Shown here piece after piece: positions 1 through 7,811 of a DNA stretch of 64,000 bases (positions are counted from its first letter, which is position 1; the number at the start of each line of letters is the position of its first letter). The notes below the pieces were generated by a model. It searched no databases and was not told where the DNA came from. It was given only the letters and a program-made list of their open reading frames with translations. The position numbers and the translations under genes are program-made. Origin of the DNA: Streptomyces venezuelae. Lineage in GTDB: Bacteria > Actinomycetota > Actinomycetes > Streptomycetales > Streptomycetaceae. The stretch spans positions 5,022,001 through 5,086,000 of the forward strand of contig NZ_CP029191.1 of assembly GCF_008642335.1 (NCBI RefSeq). The letters run 5' to 3'.

Positions 1-1348
1 TAAGCGAGCGCTGCACGGAGCGCGCACGGCGCGCGACGCGCCGGACGGCCGCGTTGCGCGGGATGAACGCGAGCTGCGAGGGGACGGCGCCGGGCAGCGC
101 GAGCGCGGTGAGGCGGCGCCGCTTGAAGTAGCGCCAGGTGTGGGCGTCCAGGTGCCGGGCGAGGTAGCGCTCGGCCTCGGGGCGCAGCCGCGGATAGATC
201 TGCGGCTGCATCGCGAAGCCGACGGCCTTGAGGAGGTTCGTCAGCTCGCCGGTGCCGAGACCGGCCTCCTGGGCGGCGACGGCCGTGCCGTCGGTGAGCT
301 CGGGCAGCAGCGCGTCGACGATCGTGACGGGGACGCGGTTGCTGTTCTGGTAGGGCGCGAGACGCTCCAGGAGGAGGTCCGTGCCGGTGCGGGCGGCGGG
401 CAGGCCGTACAGCGCGGACGCCGTGAGCAGCGCCGTGGAGAAGCAGCCGACGACGAGCGCGGGCCGCATCCGCTGGTAGAGCACCTCGGCGAGCACGGGC
501 GAGTCGAGCACGGTCAGCTCGACGCCGATCGTCCGCGCCTCCTTCTCCAGGGCGCGCGACCAGCGGGCCGGCGCCGTGGGGTGCGGCTTGAACACCACGT
601 GCGTGTGGCCGAGCGAGGCGACGCCGCGCACCATGCGGATGTGCAGCTCCTCCTCTTCCTCGGCGGTGAGGATGGAGAGCGCGGAGAGGTACTGGCCGAG
701 GACGAGGACGGGCGCCTCGCCTTCGGGCAGCTCCGGCAACTCCACCGGGTCCTCCGCCAGTTCGGCGAGCACCTTCAGGAACGCGTCGGTCGGTACGACC
801 TCGGGGGCGACGCCGAACTCGGTGAGCAGCAGCGGGGTGAGCCCCGGCACCAGGTCCAGGTGGAGCAGGCGCCGCACGCGCGTGCCGACCAGCGGGTCGA
901 TCTTGTTGCGGGTGGGACCGTAGCTCATCAGGCCGTCGGCGTAGACGTCCACGGGGACGCCCGTGAAGATCTGCGCGAGCGCGAGCGCCGGGTTGACCTG
1001 GATGGACTCGACGGCCAGCTCGATCTCGTCGTCGCCGAGGTCCCACAGCATCCGTACGTAGCGCTCCCAGAGCACGACGTCGTCGCCGCGCGGGGCCCAG
1101 CCGCCCGGGTGGAAGGGGGCGATGGCCTCGTTCCAGGAGCGCACCTCGTCGAACCGGCCGCGCAGCCGCTCGAAGCCCGGCATCTCGTCGAGGGGCGTCG
1201 CCGTCTCGGGTGTCGCCGCGTTGTTGCTGATCAGGAGGATCCGCCGGTCGGCCGGCGCGAAACGGTCGGCGTCCAGGGCGGCGGCGAGCGTGGCGACGCC
1301 GTACAGCGTGGACGCGAGGAAGATCTGCGTCGTGCGGGGGGACGCCAT
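1..1348 (-). CDS. Polysialyltransferase-like glycosyltransferase (3' end beyond window)
   Basis: Reads leftward off the window, so the C-terminus is missing. About 449 residues are visible from MASPRTTQIFLAS. The layout resembles the bacterial alpha-2,8-polysialyltransferase family (GT-B fold): an N-terminal Rossmann-like strand (IFLASTLYGVATL), an ADG-type acidic motif, an HP motif (VFKPHPTAP) and an S/T motif (GCFSTALLTA). The start codon overlaps the stop of the upstream GT2 gene by one base (TAATG), so the two are translationally coupled. With the nearby NeuA and NeuB homologues the likely job is transfer of a CMP-activated nonulosonic acid, probably Kdn, into a wall glycopolymer at the inner membrane face. 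Function is inferred from family and context. Confidence 0.7.
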   Translation of the reverse strand, partial: MASPRTTQIFLASTLYGVATLAAALDADRFAPADRRILLISNNAATPETATPLDEMPGFERLRGRFDEVRSWNEAIAPFHPGGWAPRGDDVVLWERYVRMLWDLGDDEIELAVESIQVNPALALAQIFTGVPVDVYADGLMSYGPTRNKIDPLVGTRVRRLLHLDLVPGLTPLLLTEFGVAPEVVPTDAFLKVLAELAEDPVELPELPEGEAPVLVLGQYLSALSILTAEEEEELHIRMVRGVASLGHTHVVFKPHPTAPARWSRALEKEARTIGVELTVLDSPVLAEVLYQRMRPALVVGCFSTALLTASALYGLPAARTGTDLLLERLAPYQNSNRVPVTIVDALLPELTDGTAVAAQEAGLGTGELTNLLKAVGFAMQPQIYPRLRPEAERYLARHLDAHTWRYFKRRRLTALALPGAVPSQLAFIPRNAAVRRVARRARSVQRSL

Positions 1349-2325
1349 TACGCGGCCACCTCCGCCGACACCGGGCGCCGCCGCAGCCTGCGCAGCCGCG
1401 TCGCCCGCTGGAGGTCCATGGAGTCGAGCGCGTCGTCGAGAACGCCCTGCGGCATCCGCTTCAGGGCGGCCGCACTCATTGACTTCAATTTCCGCGCCAC
1501 GGGTGGCTCGAACCTTTCGATGGATCCCAAATGGTGGGAGATGATCGCGCAGTATGTTCGTACGGCTTTCGGCAGGAGTTCGTCCGCGTCCCTGTCCGCC
1601 GCCGTTTCCTGTACGACCTGGTCGAATGCCTTGATGAAATCGAGCTGGCGTACGTCGCCGATCTGGGTCAGTGAGGAGGCGACACCGCGCCGGTAGAACA
1701 CGCCGAGAAGCCCGACCGCGGCGAAGGATTCCGCCTCGCGGTGCAGCCGCCAGATCCACGGCCTGTCCTCGGCGGTGCGCAGCCCGTCGGTGAAGTGGAG
1801 CAGCCCCGCGTCGGCGAGGCGGCGGTGGTAGATGCCGGCCCAGGCGTACGCGTAGTCGACGGAGGTCGAGCGGTCGGCGGGCAGTATCACGTCGCGCGGG
1901 TTCATGACGACGCCGCGCCTGCCGTGCGGCACACGGTGCACGGTGCGGGCCCGCGCGGTGCACTGGACATGGTCGGTGCGGACGAAGTCGCAGCCCAACT
2001 CCTCGATCGCGTCGACGAGTTGCGCGTAGTACCCGGGCGCGAGCCAGTCGTCGCCGTCCAGGAAGGTCAGGTACTCGCCGCGGGCCGCGTCGAGGCCCGT
2101 GTTGCGGGCGGTCGCGAGGCCCCCGTTCTTCTCATGGCGGAGGTGGACGGCGCCGGGAAGCTCGCGCGCCGCACGCTCCAGGATGTCCGGAGTCTCGTCG
2201 CGCGAGCAGTCGTCGACGAGAATGAATTCGAAGTCGTCACGTGCGTTCGCACGCAGACTCCTCAGAGTGTCGGGCGCGTATTGCTGCACGTTGTAGAACG
2301 GCACGATGACGGAGAGCTTAACCAC
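1348..2325 (-). CDS. Family 2 glycosyltransferase
   Basis: 325 residues starting VVKLSVIVPFYN, the classic GT2 nucleotide-sugar fold opening. Acidic residues VDD (37-39) and DGDDW (90-94) are the usual nucleotide/metal-binding motifs. It probably adds a hexose during wall-glycopolymer synthesis. The GTG at 2325 is chosen because the GT2 fold begins there, no Shine-Dalgarno sequence precedes it, and a -10-like TAACGT (2333-2338) lies exactly 7 nt upstream, the arrangement of a leaderless mRNA. The frame stays open far upstream, but that part has no glycosyltransferase features. It is coupled to the downstream polysialyltransferase-like gene and divergent from the DUF6716-like gene at 2524. Substrate unknown. 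Confidence 0.8.
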   Translation of the reverse strand: MVKLSVIVPFYNVQQYAPDTLRSLRANARDDFEFILVDDCSRDETPDILERAARELPGAVHLRHEKNGGLATARNTGLDAARGEYLTFLDGDDWLAPGYYAQLVDAIEELGCDFVRTDHVQCTARARTVHRVPHGRRGVVMNPRDVILPADRSTSVDYAYAWAGIYHRRLADAGLLHFTDGLRTAEDRPWIWRLHREAESFAAVGLLGVFYRRGVASSLTQIGDVRQLDFIKAFDQVVQETAADRDADELLPKAVRTYCAIISHHLGSIERFEPPVARKLKSMSAAALKRMPQGVLDDALDSMDLQRATRLRRLRRRPVSAEVAA

Positions 2326-2332
2326 GTGGGTG

Positions 2333-2516
2333 ACGTTAGGTGTCGGCCCGTCATTCGTGTCGACCCGCAGCGGTATGCCAGGTGAACGACGCGTGGCGGA
2401 ATGGTTAACCAGGCCGCCAGGAAGGCATTTCCCGGGCCGATTCGCCATTCGTCGGCGTGCTGTTAACCGTTTGTTGCACCTGAGTTGGGCCGCGAATCGA
2501 AATGCCTTCCTAGCGT
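2333..2516. promoter_or_regulatory. Divergent control region with inverted repeat and two leaderless-type promoters
   Basis: Between two divergent glycopolymer genes. A perfect 13-bp inverted repeat is formed by AGGAAGGCATTTC (2419-2431) and GAAATGCCTTCCT (2499-2511). GTTAACC occurs twice (2404-2410 and 2462-2468; the first is within palindromic GGTTAACC). -10-like elements TAACGT (minus strand, 2333-2338) and TAGCGT (plus strand, 2511-2516) each sit 7 nt before a GTG start. The right arm of the repeat touches the plus-strand -10. Binding protein unknown. Confidence 0.55.
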
Positions 2517-2523
2517 CTGGGAC

Positions 2524-3873
2524 GTGCAAGGAAGTCATCGAAACCCGCTGCGGGTCGCCGTACTCGCCGACTCCGACACGCGATGGAAATGGGGCGCTCT
2601 CACCGCGAACCGCATCGTATCGGACAGTCGGCTCAGCGGCTTCCTGCTCCGCGGCCGGGCCACTCCCACCCCCCGGCAGCTCGACGAAGTGGGCGTGCGC
2701 GCGGATGCGCTGCGCGAGGTCACCGCCGTCGAGTTCCTGCGCGAGATGGAGCGGGACGCACCCGACGTGATCGTGCTCGCCCTGGTGGGCGGGGCGGTCC
2801 AGGCGGTCCTGCACGGACTCGCCCGCGTCACCCAGGACGCCCGCCTCACGGGCGGCCCGGCGCGCCGCTCCGTCGTCGTCACCGGCTACGTCGGCGTCGT
2901 CTACGAGAAGCTCGCCGACGGCCTCCTCCTGCGGCACGGCGCCGACGTCGTCCTCGCCAACTCCCGGCAGGACGCGGAACGCTTCCGCGCGGTGTACGAA
3001 GGAGTGGGCGCCGACGCGTCCGCCGTGACGGAGGCGGCACTGCCGTTCCTCGGCGGAGCGCCGTACGAGAAGCGGGAAGAGCGCGAGGCTCAGGCCCCCT
3101 ACACCGTCGTCTTCGCCGCCCAGCCCTCCGTCCCCGAGACCGCCGCGCACCGCACCTACCTGCTGCGCCGCCTCGCCGAGCACGCCCGCCTGCACCCCGA
3201 CCGCGAGGTCCTGCTCAAGCTGCGCAGCAAGCCCGGCGAGCACACCACGCACATCGAGGAGCTGCCCTACCAGAAGCTGTCGCAGCGCCTCGACGGCGGC
3301 CTGCCGCACAACTGCCGCCTCGTGTACGGGCACATGGGCGAGGTCCTCGACCGCACCGACCTCCTGGTCACCGTCAGCTCAACGGCCGCCCTCGAATCCC
3401 TGCACCGCCGCATCCCCACCGCCGTCCTCACCGACCTCGGGGTGCGCGAGGCGCTCGGCAACCACCACTTCACCGGCTCCGGCTGCCTCGCCTCCTGGGA
3501 CCAGCTGGACGCGGGCCACCTGCCCGAGCCCGACGAGCGGTGGCTGGCACGGCAGGGCGTCGCCGCCGACGGAGCGTACGAGAACGCCTTCGACACGGCA
3601 CGGGAGCGGGTCGCCGACCTCCTGGACACCGCGGCCGCGGGCGGCCTCCCGCCCATCGCGCCGTACTACACGCCCACCACCGCCGGCGGCTATCTGCCCG
3701 GCATCCTCGCCCGCCACCACCTCGGCCCCGACGGCGCACCGCTGCCGGGCGCCCCCACGGGCGACAAGGACCCCGGCCCCGTACGGCAGATCGTGCGCCG
3801 CGCCGCCCGCGGCGCCTACCGCCACGGAGTGCAGCGCGTGGCCCCCGTCATCCGCCGGATGGGCGAGCTGTGA
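2524..3873 (+). CDS. DUF6716-like putative glycosyltransferase
   Basis: 449 residues with N-terminal LRVAVLADSDTRWKW, the pattern I associate with proteins labelled DUF6716 putative glycosyltransferase next to NeuA/NeuB genes in Streptomyces. A two-lobed GT-B-like plan is suggested by a mid-protein VLLKLRSKPGEHTTH segment and a VTVSSTAALESLHRR segment, echoing the KP and S/T motifs of polysialyltransferases. GTG at 2524 is preferred to an in-frame TTG at 2485 because TAGCGT lies 7 nt upstream, fitting a leaderless transcript. It opens the neu operon: neuA follows after 26 bases with an AAGGAG ribosome site. The reaction is not established; transfer of a nonulosonate or linker sugar is inferred. 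Confidence 0.7.
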   Translation: MQGSHRNPLRVAVLADSDTRWKWGALTANRIVSDSRLSGFLLRGRATPTPRQLDEVGVRADALREVTAVEFLREMERDAPDVIVLALVGGAVQAVLHGLARVTQDARLTGGPARRSVVVTGYVGVVYEKLADGLLLRHGADVVLANSRQDAERFRAVYEGVGADASAVTEAALPFLGGAPYEKREEREAQAPYTVVFAAQPSVPETAAHRTYLLRRLAEHARLHPDREVLLKLRSKPGEHTTHIEELPYQKLSQRLDGGLPHNCRLVYGHMGEVLDRTDLLVTVSSTAALESLHRRIPTAVLTDLGVREALGNHHFTGSGCLASWDQLDAGHLPEPDERWLARQGVAADGAYENAFDTARERVADLLDTAAAGGLPPIAPYYTPTTAGGYLPGILARHHLGPDGAPLPGAPTGDKDPGPVRQIVRRAARGAYRHGVQRVAPVIRRMGEL

Positions 3874-3899
3874 GCCCTCACCCCCTCCAAGGAGCCCCG

Positions 3900-5228
3900 A
3901 TGTCCCACCCCGGCCCCGCAGGTACGCAGGCCCGCCGCGTGCTCGCCGTCATCCCCGCCCGCGGCGGCTCCAAGGGCGTACCCGCGAAGAACCTCGCCCC
4001 CGTCGGCGGTGTGCCGCTGGTGGCCCGCGCCATCCGCGCCTGCCTGGCCGCCCGGCTCGTCACCGACGTCGTCGTCTCCACCGACGACCACGTGATCGCC
4101 GAGGCCGCCCGGCACGCCGGCGCCGAAGTGGTGCTGCGCCCCGCCGCGATCGCCGGGGACACCGCGACCAGCGAGGCCGCCGTGCTGCACGCCATGGACG
4201 CCCACGAGGCGCTGCACGGCGCGACCGTGGACGTCGTCCTGCTCGTGCAGTGCACCAGCCCTTTCCTCACCCCGGAGGACGTCGACGGCGTGGCCGCCGC
4301 GGTCGCCGAGCACGGCGCCGACACCGCCGTCACGGTCGCGCCCTTCCACGGCTTCATCTGGCGCGACGCGGCGGACGACGCCACGGAGGACGGCGCCGGT
4401 CTCCAGAAGGGCATCGGCGCGCACCGCACCGACTCCGTGGGCGGCACCGCGACCCTCGCCAACTCCACGCACACCCGCGGCGGTTACGGCGTCAACCACG
4501 ACAAATCGTTCCGCCCGCGCCGCCAGGACCGTCCCCAGGACCTCCTGGAGACCGGCGCCGCCTACGCCATGGACGCGGCGGGCTTCCGCACCGAGAAGCA
4601 CCGTTTCTTCGGGCGCACCGAGCCCGTCCGCACCGACCCGGCCCGCGTCCTCGAGGTCGACGACCCGCACGACCTCGCGCGGGCCCGCGCGCTCGCCCCG
4701 CTCTTCGACGCGGACCTCCCCGAAGGCGACGCCGCCCTCCCGACCGCCGCCGACATCGACGCGGTCGTCCTCGACTTCGACGGCACCCAGACCGACGACA
4801 GGGTGCTGATCGACTCCGAGGGACGGGAGTTCGTCTCCGTGCACCGCGGCGACGGACTCGGCATCGCGGCCCTCCGCAGGAGCGGCCTGAACATGCTGAT
4901 CCTGTCCACGGAACAGAACCCGGTCGTCGCCGCGCGCGCCAGGAAGCTGAAGCTCCCCGTGCTGCACGGCATCGACCGGAAAGACCTCGCACTGAAGCAG
5001 TGGTGCGAGGAGCAGGGCATCGCTCCCGAGCGCGTGCTCTACGTCGGAAACGACGTCAATGACCTCCCGTGCTTCGCCCTCGTGGGCTGGCCCGTGGCGG
5101 TCGCGAGCGCCCACGACGTCGTACGCGGCGCCGCACGCGCGGTCACCACCGTCCCCGGTGGTGAGGGCGCGATCCGAGAGATCGCCACCTGGATCCTCGG
5201 CCCCTCTCTCGACTCCCTCCACAGTTAA
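3900..5228 (+). CDS. neuA: CMP-nonulosonate synthetase fused to HAD (KdsC-like) phosphatase
   Basis: 442 residues in two domains. Residues 10-240 are an acylneuraminate cytidylyltransferase: the CTP-binding loop IPARGGSKGVPAKN, then RPRRQDRPQDLLETGAAY, matching the family's substrate-binding motif. Residues 285-440 are a KdsC-type HAD phosphatase with DFDGTQTDD (nucleophile Asp about 292) and GNDVNDLPC. The first domain would activate a nonulosonic acid to its CMP form. The second could remove the 9-phosphate left by a NeuB using mannose-6-phosphate, giving Kdn. Strong AAGGAG (3889-3894) precedes the ATG. Second gene of the neu operon, cytoplasmic. The fusion supplies two consecutive steps; Kdn as substrate is inferred from known Streptomyces teichulosonic acids. 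Confidence 0.85.
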   Translation: MSHPGPAGTQARRVLAVIPARGGSKGVPAKNLAPVGGVPLVARAIRACLAARLVTDVVVSTDDHVIAEAARHAGAEVVLRPAAIAGDTATSEAAVLHAMDAHEALHGATVDVVLLVQCTSPFLTPEDVDGVAAAVAEHGADTAVTVAPFHGFIWRDAADDATEDGAGLQKGIGAHRTDSVGGTATLANSTHTRGGYGVNHDKSFRPRRQDRPQDLLETGAAYAMDAAGFRTEKHRFFGRTEPVRTDPARVLEVDDPHDLARARALAPLFDADLPEGDAALPTAADIDAVVLDFDGTQTDDRVLIDSEGREFVSVHRGDGLGIAALRRSGLNMLILSTEQNPVVAARARKLKLPVLHGIDRKDLALKQWCEEQGIAPERVLYVGNDVNDLPCFALVGWPVAVASAHDVVRGAARAVTTVPGGEGAIREIATWILGPSLDSLHS

Positions 5229-5241
5229 GGAATTTCCTGCC

Positions 5242-6195
5242 ATGAGCAACATCACCTCCATCGGCGCCAACTCCCGCCTCCGCCGCTTCGGTTCGAAGAC
5301 GGCCGGCCCCGGTCAGCCCGTCTACATCACCGGCGAGATCGGCATCAACCACAACGGCGACCTGGAGAACGCGTTCGCGCTCATCGACGTGGCCGCCGAC
5401 GCGGGCTGCGACGCCGTGAAGTTCCAGAAGCGCACCCCGGAGATCTGCACGCCGCGCGACCAGTGGGACATCGAGCGCGACACCCCCTGGGGCCGCATGA
5501 CGTACATCGACTACCGCCACCGCGTGGAGTTCGGCGAGTCCGAGTACCAGGCCATCAGCGAGCACTGCGCCAAGCGCGGCATCGACTGGTTCGCGTCCCC
5601 GTGGGACACCGAGGCCGTCGCCTTCCTGGAGAAGTTCGACCTGCCCGCCCACAAGGTCGCCTCCGCCTCGCTCACCGACGACGAGCTGCTCCGCGCCCTG
5701 CGCGCCACGGGCCGCACGATCATCCTCTCGACCGGCATGTCGACGCCGAAGCAGATCCGCCACGCGGTCGAGGTCCTGGGCAGCGACAACATCCTGATGT
5801 GTCACGCCACGTCGACGTACCCGGCGCAGGCGGAGGAGCTCAACCTCCGCGTCATCAACACCCTCCAGGCCGAGTACCCGAACGTCCCGATCGGCTACTC
5901 CGGCCACGAGACGGGCCTGCAGACGACGCTCGCCGCCGTCGCCCTCGGCGCCACCTTCGTCGAGCGCCACATCACCCTCGACCGCGCCATGTGGGGCTCC
6001 GACCAGGCCGCCTCCGTCGAGCCGCAGGGCCTGACCCGCCTCGTCCGCGACATCCGCACCATCGAGGCGTCCCTCGGTGACGGCGTCAAGAAGGTCTACG
6101 AGTCCGAGCTCGGCCCGATGAAGAAGCTGCGCCGCGTCGCGGGCGTCGTGGCCGAGGCCGAGACCGCCGCGGACACCGAGCCGGTCGCGGTCTGA
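5242..6195 (+). CDS. neuB: NeuB-type nonulosonate synthase
   Basis: 317 residues, condensing phosphoenolpyruvate with a hexose or hexosamine (phosphate) to a nine-carbon sugar acid. Seen: GEIGINHNGDLENA near the N-terminus (canonical NeuB opening), CDAVKFQKRTPE, SPWDTEAVAFLE, the metal/PEP-site ILSTGMST, and IGYSGHE followed by VERHITLDR. At this length it is the TIM barrel without the C-terminal antifreeze-like (SAF) domain of bacterial NeuB, which usually adds about 60 residues. That shortening may reflect a mammalian-like or Kdn-type substrate. AAGGA overlaps the neuA stop codon (5227-5231), 10 nt before ATG, so it is cotranscribed with neuA. Confidence 0.88.
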   Translation: MSNITSIGANSRLRRFGSKTAGPGQPVYITGEIGINHNGDLENAFALIDVAADAGCDAVKFQKRTPEICTPRDQWDIERDTPWGRMTYIDYRHRVEFGESEYQAISEHCAKRGIDWFASPWDTEAVAFLEKFDLPAHKVASASLTDDELLRALRATGRTIILSTGMSTPKQIRHAVEVLGSDNILMCHATSTYPAQAEELNLRVINTLQAEYPNVPIGYSGHETGLQTTLAAVALGATFVERHITLDRAMWGSDQAASVEPQGLTRLVRDIRTIEASLGDGVKKVYESELGPMKKLRRVAGVVAEAETAADTEPVAV

Positions 6196-6233
6196 ACACG
6201 CGGCCCGCATTAACGGGAGACGGACACACGACG

Positions 6234-7343
6234 ATGAGCCCCCGAGTCGGCCGAGCCGCCGACGCCACAGCCGCCCCGGAAGGCGCGGACTCCACGCTCG
6301 CCTTCGTGGAGAGCCCGGTGCAGCTCCTGAACGTCCTGGAGTGGGCACACGCGGCGGATGCGACCGGCCCGACCGGGGGACTCACCGTCGTCGTCCTCTC
6401 CCCGAACGACCCCATGACGCGCGGCCAGTTGCGCCGGATGGCACAGCTCGCCCGCGACGAGGGCGTCGAGGTCAGGTGGGAGGAGGCGCGCGGCGGCGCG
6501 TCGGCGCCCTTCCACACGGTGGGCGGCCTCGCGGGCGCCCTGCGGCGGGCCGACCGGGTCGTCATCGGCGACCCGTTCTCCCGCTACGTACAACTCCTTC
6601 TGACGATCACCCGGGCCCGCTCCCTGGTCGTCGTCGACGACGGCACGGCCACCATGGAGTTCATCGCCCAGCTGGCCCGCGGCGAGCGCCTCCAGCGCTG
6701 GCACCGCAAGGGCGGCCGGCCGGGCCCCCGCGACCTGGTCTTCGCACCGGTCTCGGCCTCGGCGAGACGCCGCCTCACGCCCGGCGGCTCGCGCACGGTG
6801 GAGGTCTTCTCCTCCATGCCGATCGACAGCGCGCCGGACGGCGTACGGGTCTCGGTCAACGCCTTCGCCTGGACGCGGGAACGCTTCGGCCCGCCGCGGA
6901 TCACGCGCGGCTCCGACCTGGTCGGCACGTCCCTGGTGGAGACGGGCGTGGTCGACCCCGACCGCTACATCGAAGCGGTCATCGCCCTCTCCCGCACCCA
7001 CGGCGCGAACCGCTACTTCGCGCACCGCCGCGAGAGCGCGGAGAAACTCCACCGGCTCGCGGTCGAGACGGGCCTCCAGGTGGTCCGCCCGGACCTCCCC
7101 CTGGAACTCATCGCCCGCCGCGGCCCCATCGGCCGTACGATCCTCAGCTTCCCCTCGACCGTCGTCCACACCCTGCCCCTGGCCCTCGCGGGCACGGAGG
7201 TCAAGGTGGCGGTCTGCGACATCGACCCGGCCTGGCTCACGGAGACGGCGTCCCCGCGAGCCCAGGGCTTCCTGTCGGGCGTGACGGGCACGGCGAGGGA
7301 CGTACACCGCCTCACCTCGGTACGCCACACGGCACCGGCGTGA
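6234..7343 (+). CDS. Polysialyltransferase-like/GT52-like protein
   Basis: 369 residues. The opening FVESPVQLLNVLEW is typical of a Streptomyces family annotated only as hypothetical. I see three motif positions of bacterial polysialyltransferases in order: an acidic DDG (135-137, LVVVDDGTAT), an H-containing YFAHRRES segment, and an S/T motif in FPSTVVHTLPLAL. A GT-B enzyme using CMP-nonulosonate is therefore plausible. It ends the neu operon, 38 bp after neuB, and converges on the phosphatase gene with only 3 bases between stop codons. No transmembrane segment is obvious, so it probably acts at the cytoplasmic membrane face. Confidence 0.65.
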   Translation: MSPRVGRAADATAAPEGADSTLAFVESPVQLLNVLEWAHAADATGPTGGLTVVVLSPNDPMTRGQLRRMAQLARDEGVEVRWEEARGGASAPFHTVGGLAGALRRADRVVIGDPFSRYVQLLLTITRARSLVVVDDGTATMEFIAQLARGERLQRWHRKGGRPGPRDLVFAPVSASARRRLTPGGSRTVEVFSSMPIDSAPDGVRVSVNAFAWTRERFGPPRITRGSDLVGTSLVETGVVDPDRYIEAVIALSRTHGANRYFAHRRESAEKLHRLAVETGLQVVRPDLPLELIARRGPIGRTILSFPSTVVHTLPLALAGTEVKVAVCDIDPAWLTETASPRAQGFLSGVTGTARDVHRLTSVRHTAPA

Positions 7344-7346
7344 CGT

Positions 7347-7802
7347 CTAGCGGGTGAACCTCCGGACGTACCGCCGCTGCCAGGGGGTCTCGACCGCGTG
7401 CCGGTCGTAGTGCTCCCGTACGTAGGAGACGGCCTGCGCCGCCGGGACCCCGTCGAGGACGGCGACGCAGGCGAGGGCCGTCCCGGTCCGCCCGCGCCCA
7501 CCCCCGCACGCCACCTCGACCCGCTCACCCGCCGACCGTTCCCACACCTCGCGCAGCACTTCCCGCGCGAGCTCCCGGTCGCCGGGCAACCGGAAGTCGG
7601 GCCAGGCCAACCACCGCGACTCCCAGTCCATTTCGGGCGGCCGCTTCCCGAGCAGATACACACCGAACCCGGGCACGTCCCCGGCGGGCAGCGGATGCCG
7701 GAGCCCCCGCCCCCGGACGAGCCGCCCGGAGGGCAGCCGCAGAACGCCAGGAGCGCCGCTCTCCCATGTACGTGTCTCACCGCTCGTGCCGCTCGTGGTC
7801 AT
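7347..7802 (-). CDS. Protein-tyrosine/dual-specificity phosphatase-like protein
   Basis: 151 residues with a CX5R phosphatase loop: Cys99 and Arg105 in VACGGGRGRTGTALA, the typical P-loop followed by T-G-x-A. The residue before the cysteine is Ala rather than the usual His, which would change the cysteine pKa. A later WQRRYVRRF tail is common in small actinobacterial members. Predicted cytoplasmic phosphomonoesterase acting on phosphotyrosine or a small molecule; substrate unknown. ATG at 7802; the ribosome site is weak. Convergent with the last neu gene, 9 bp beyond the end of the MFS gene. Confidence 0.7.
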   Translation of the reverse strand: MTTSGTSGETRTWESGAPGVLRLPSGRLVRGRGLRHPLPAGDVPGFGVYLLGKRPPEMDWESRWLAWPDFRLPGDRELAREVLREVWERSAGERVEVACGGGRGRTGTALACVAVLDGVPAAQAVSYVREHYDRHAVETPWQRRYVRRFTR

Positions 7803-7811
7803 GCCTGGAGG

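Noticed and set aside
140..1696. Long plus-strand open frame opposite the glycosyltransferase genes
   Set aside because: It is the complement of two clear glycosyltransferase genes, has an Arg/Gly/Asp-rich composition without motifs, and is expected in GC-rich DNA.
2390..2475. tRNA-like stretch (GTGGCGGAATGGTTAACC resembles a D-arm)
   Set aside because: No matching acceptor stem, anticodon arm or GGTTCGA T-arm follows at the right spacing. The segment is better explained as part of the divergent regulatory region.
1..7343. Specialised-metabolite biosynthetic cluster
   Set aside because: The neu genes and glycosyltransferases fit wall-polymer synthesis; no PKS, NRPS, terpene or RiPP genes occur in the window.
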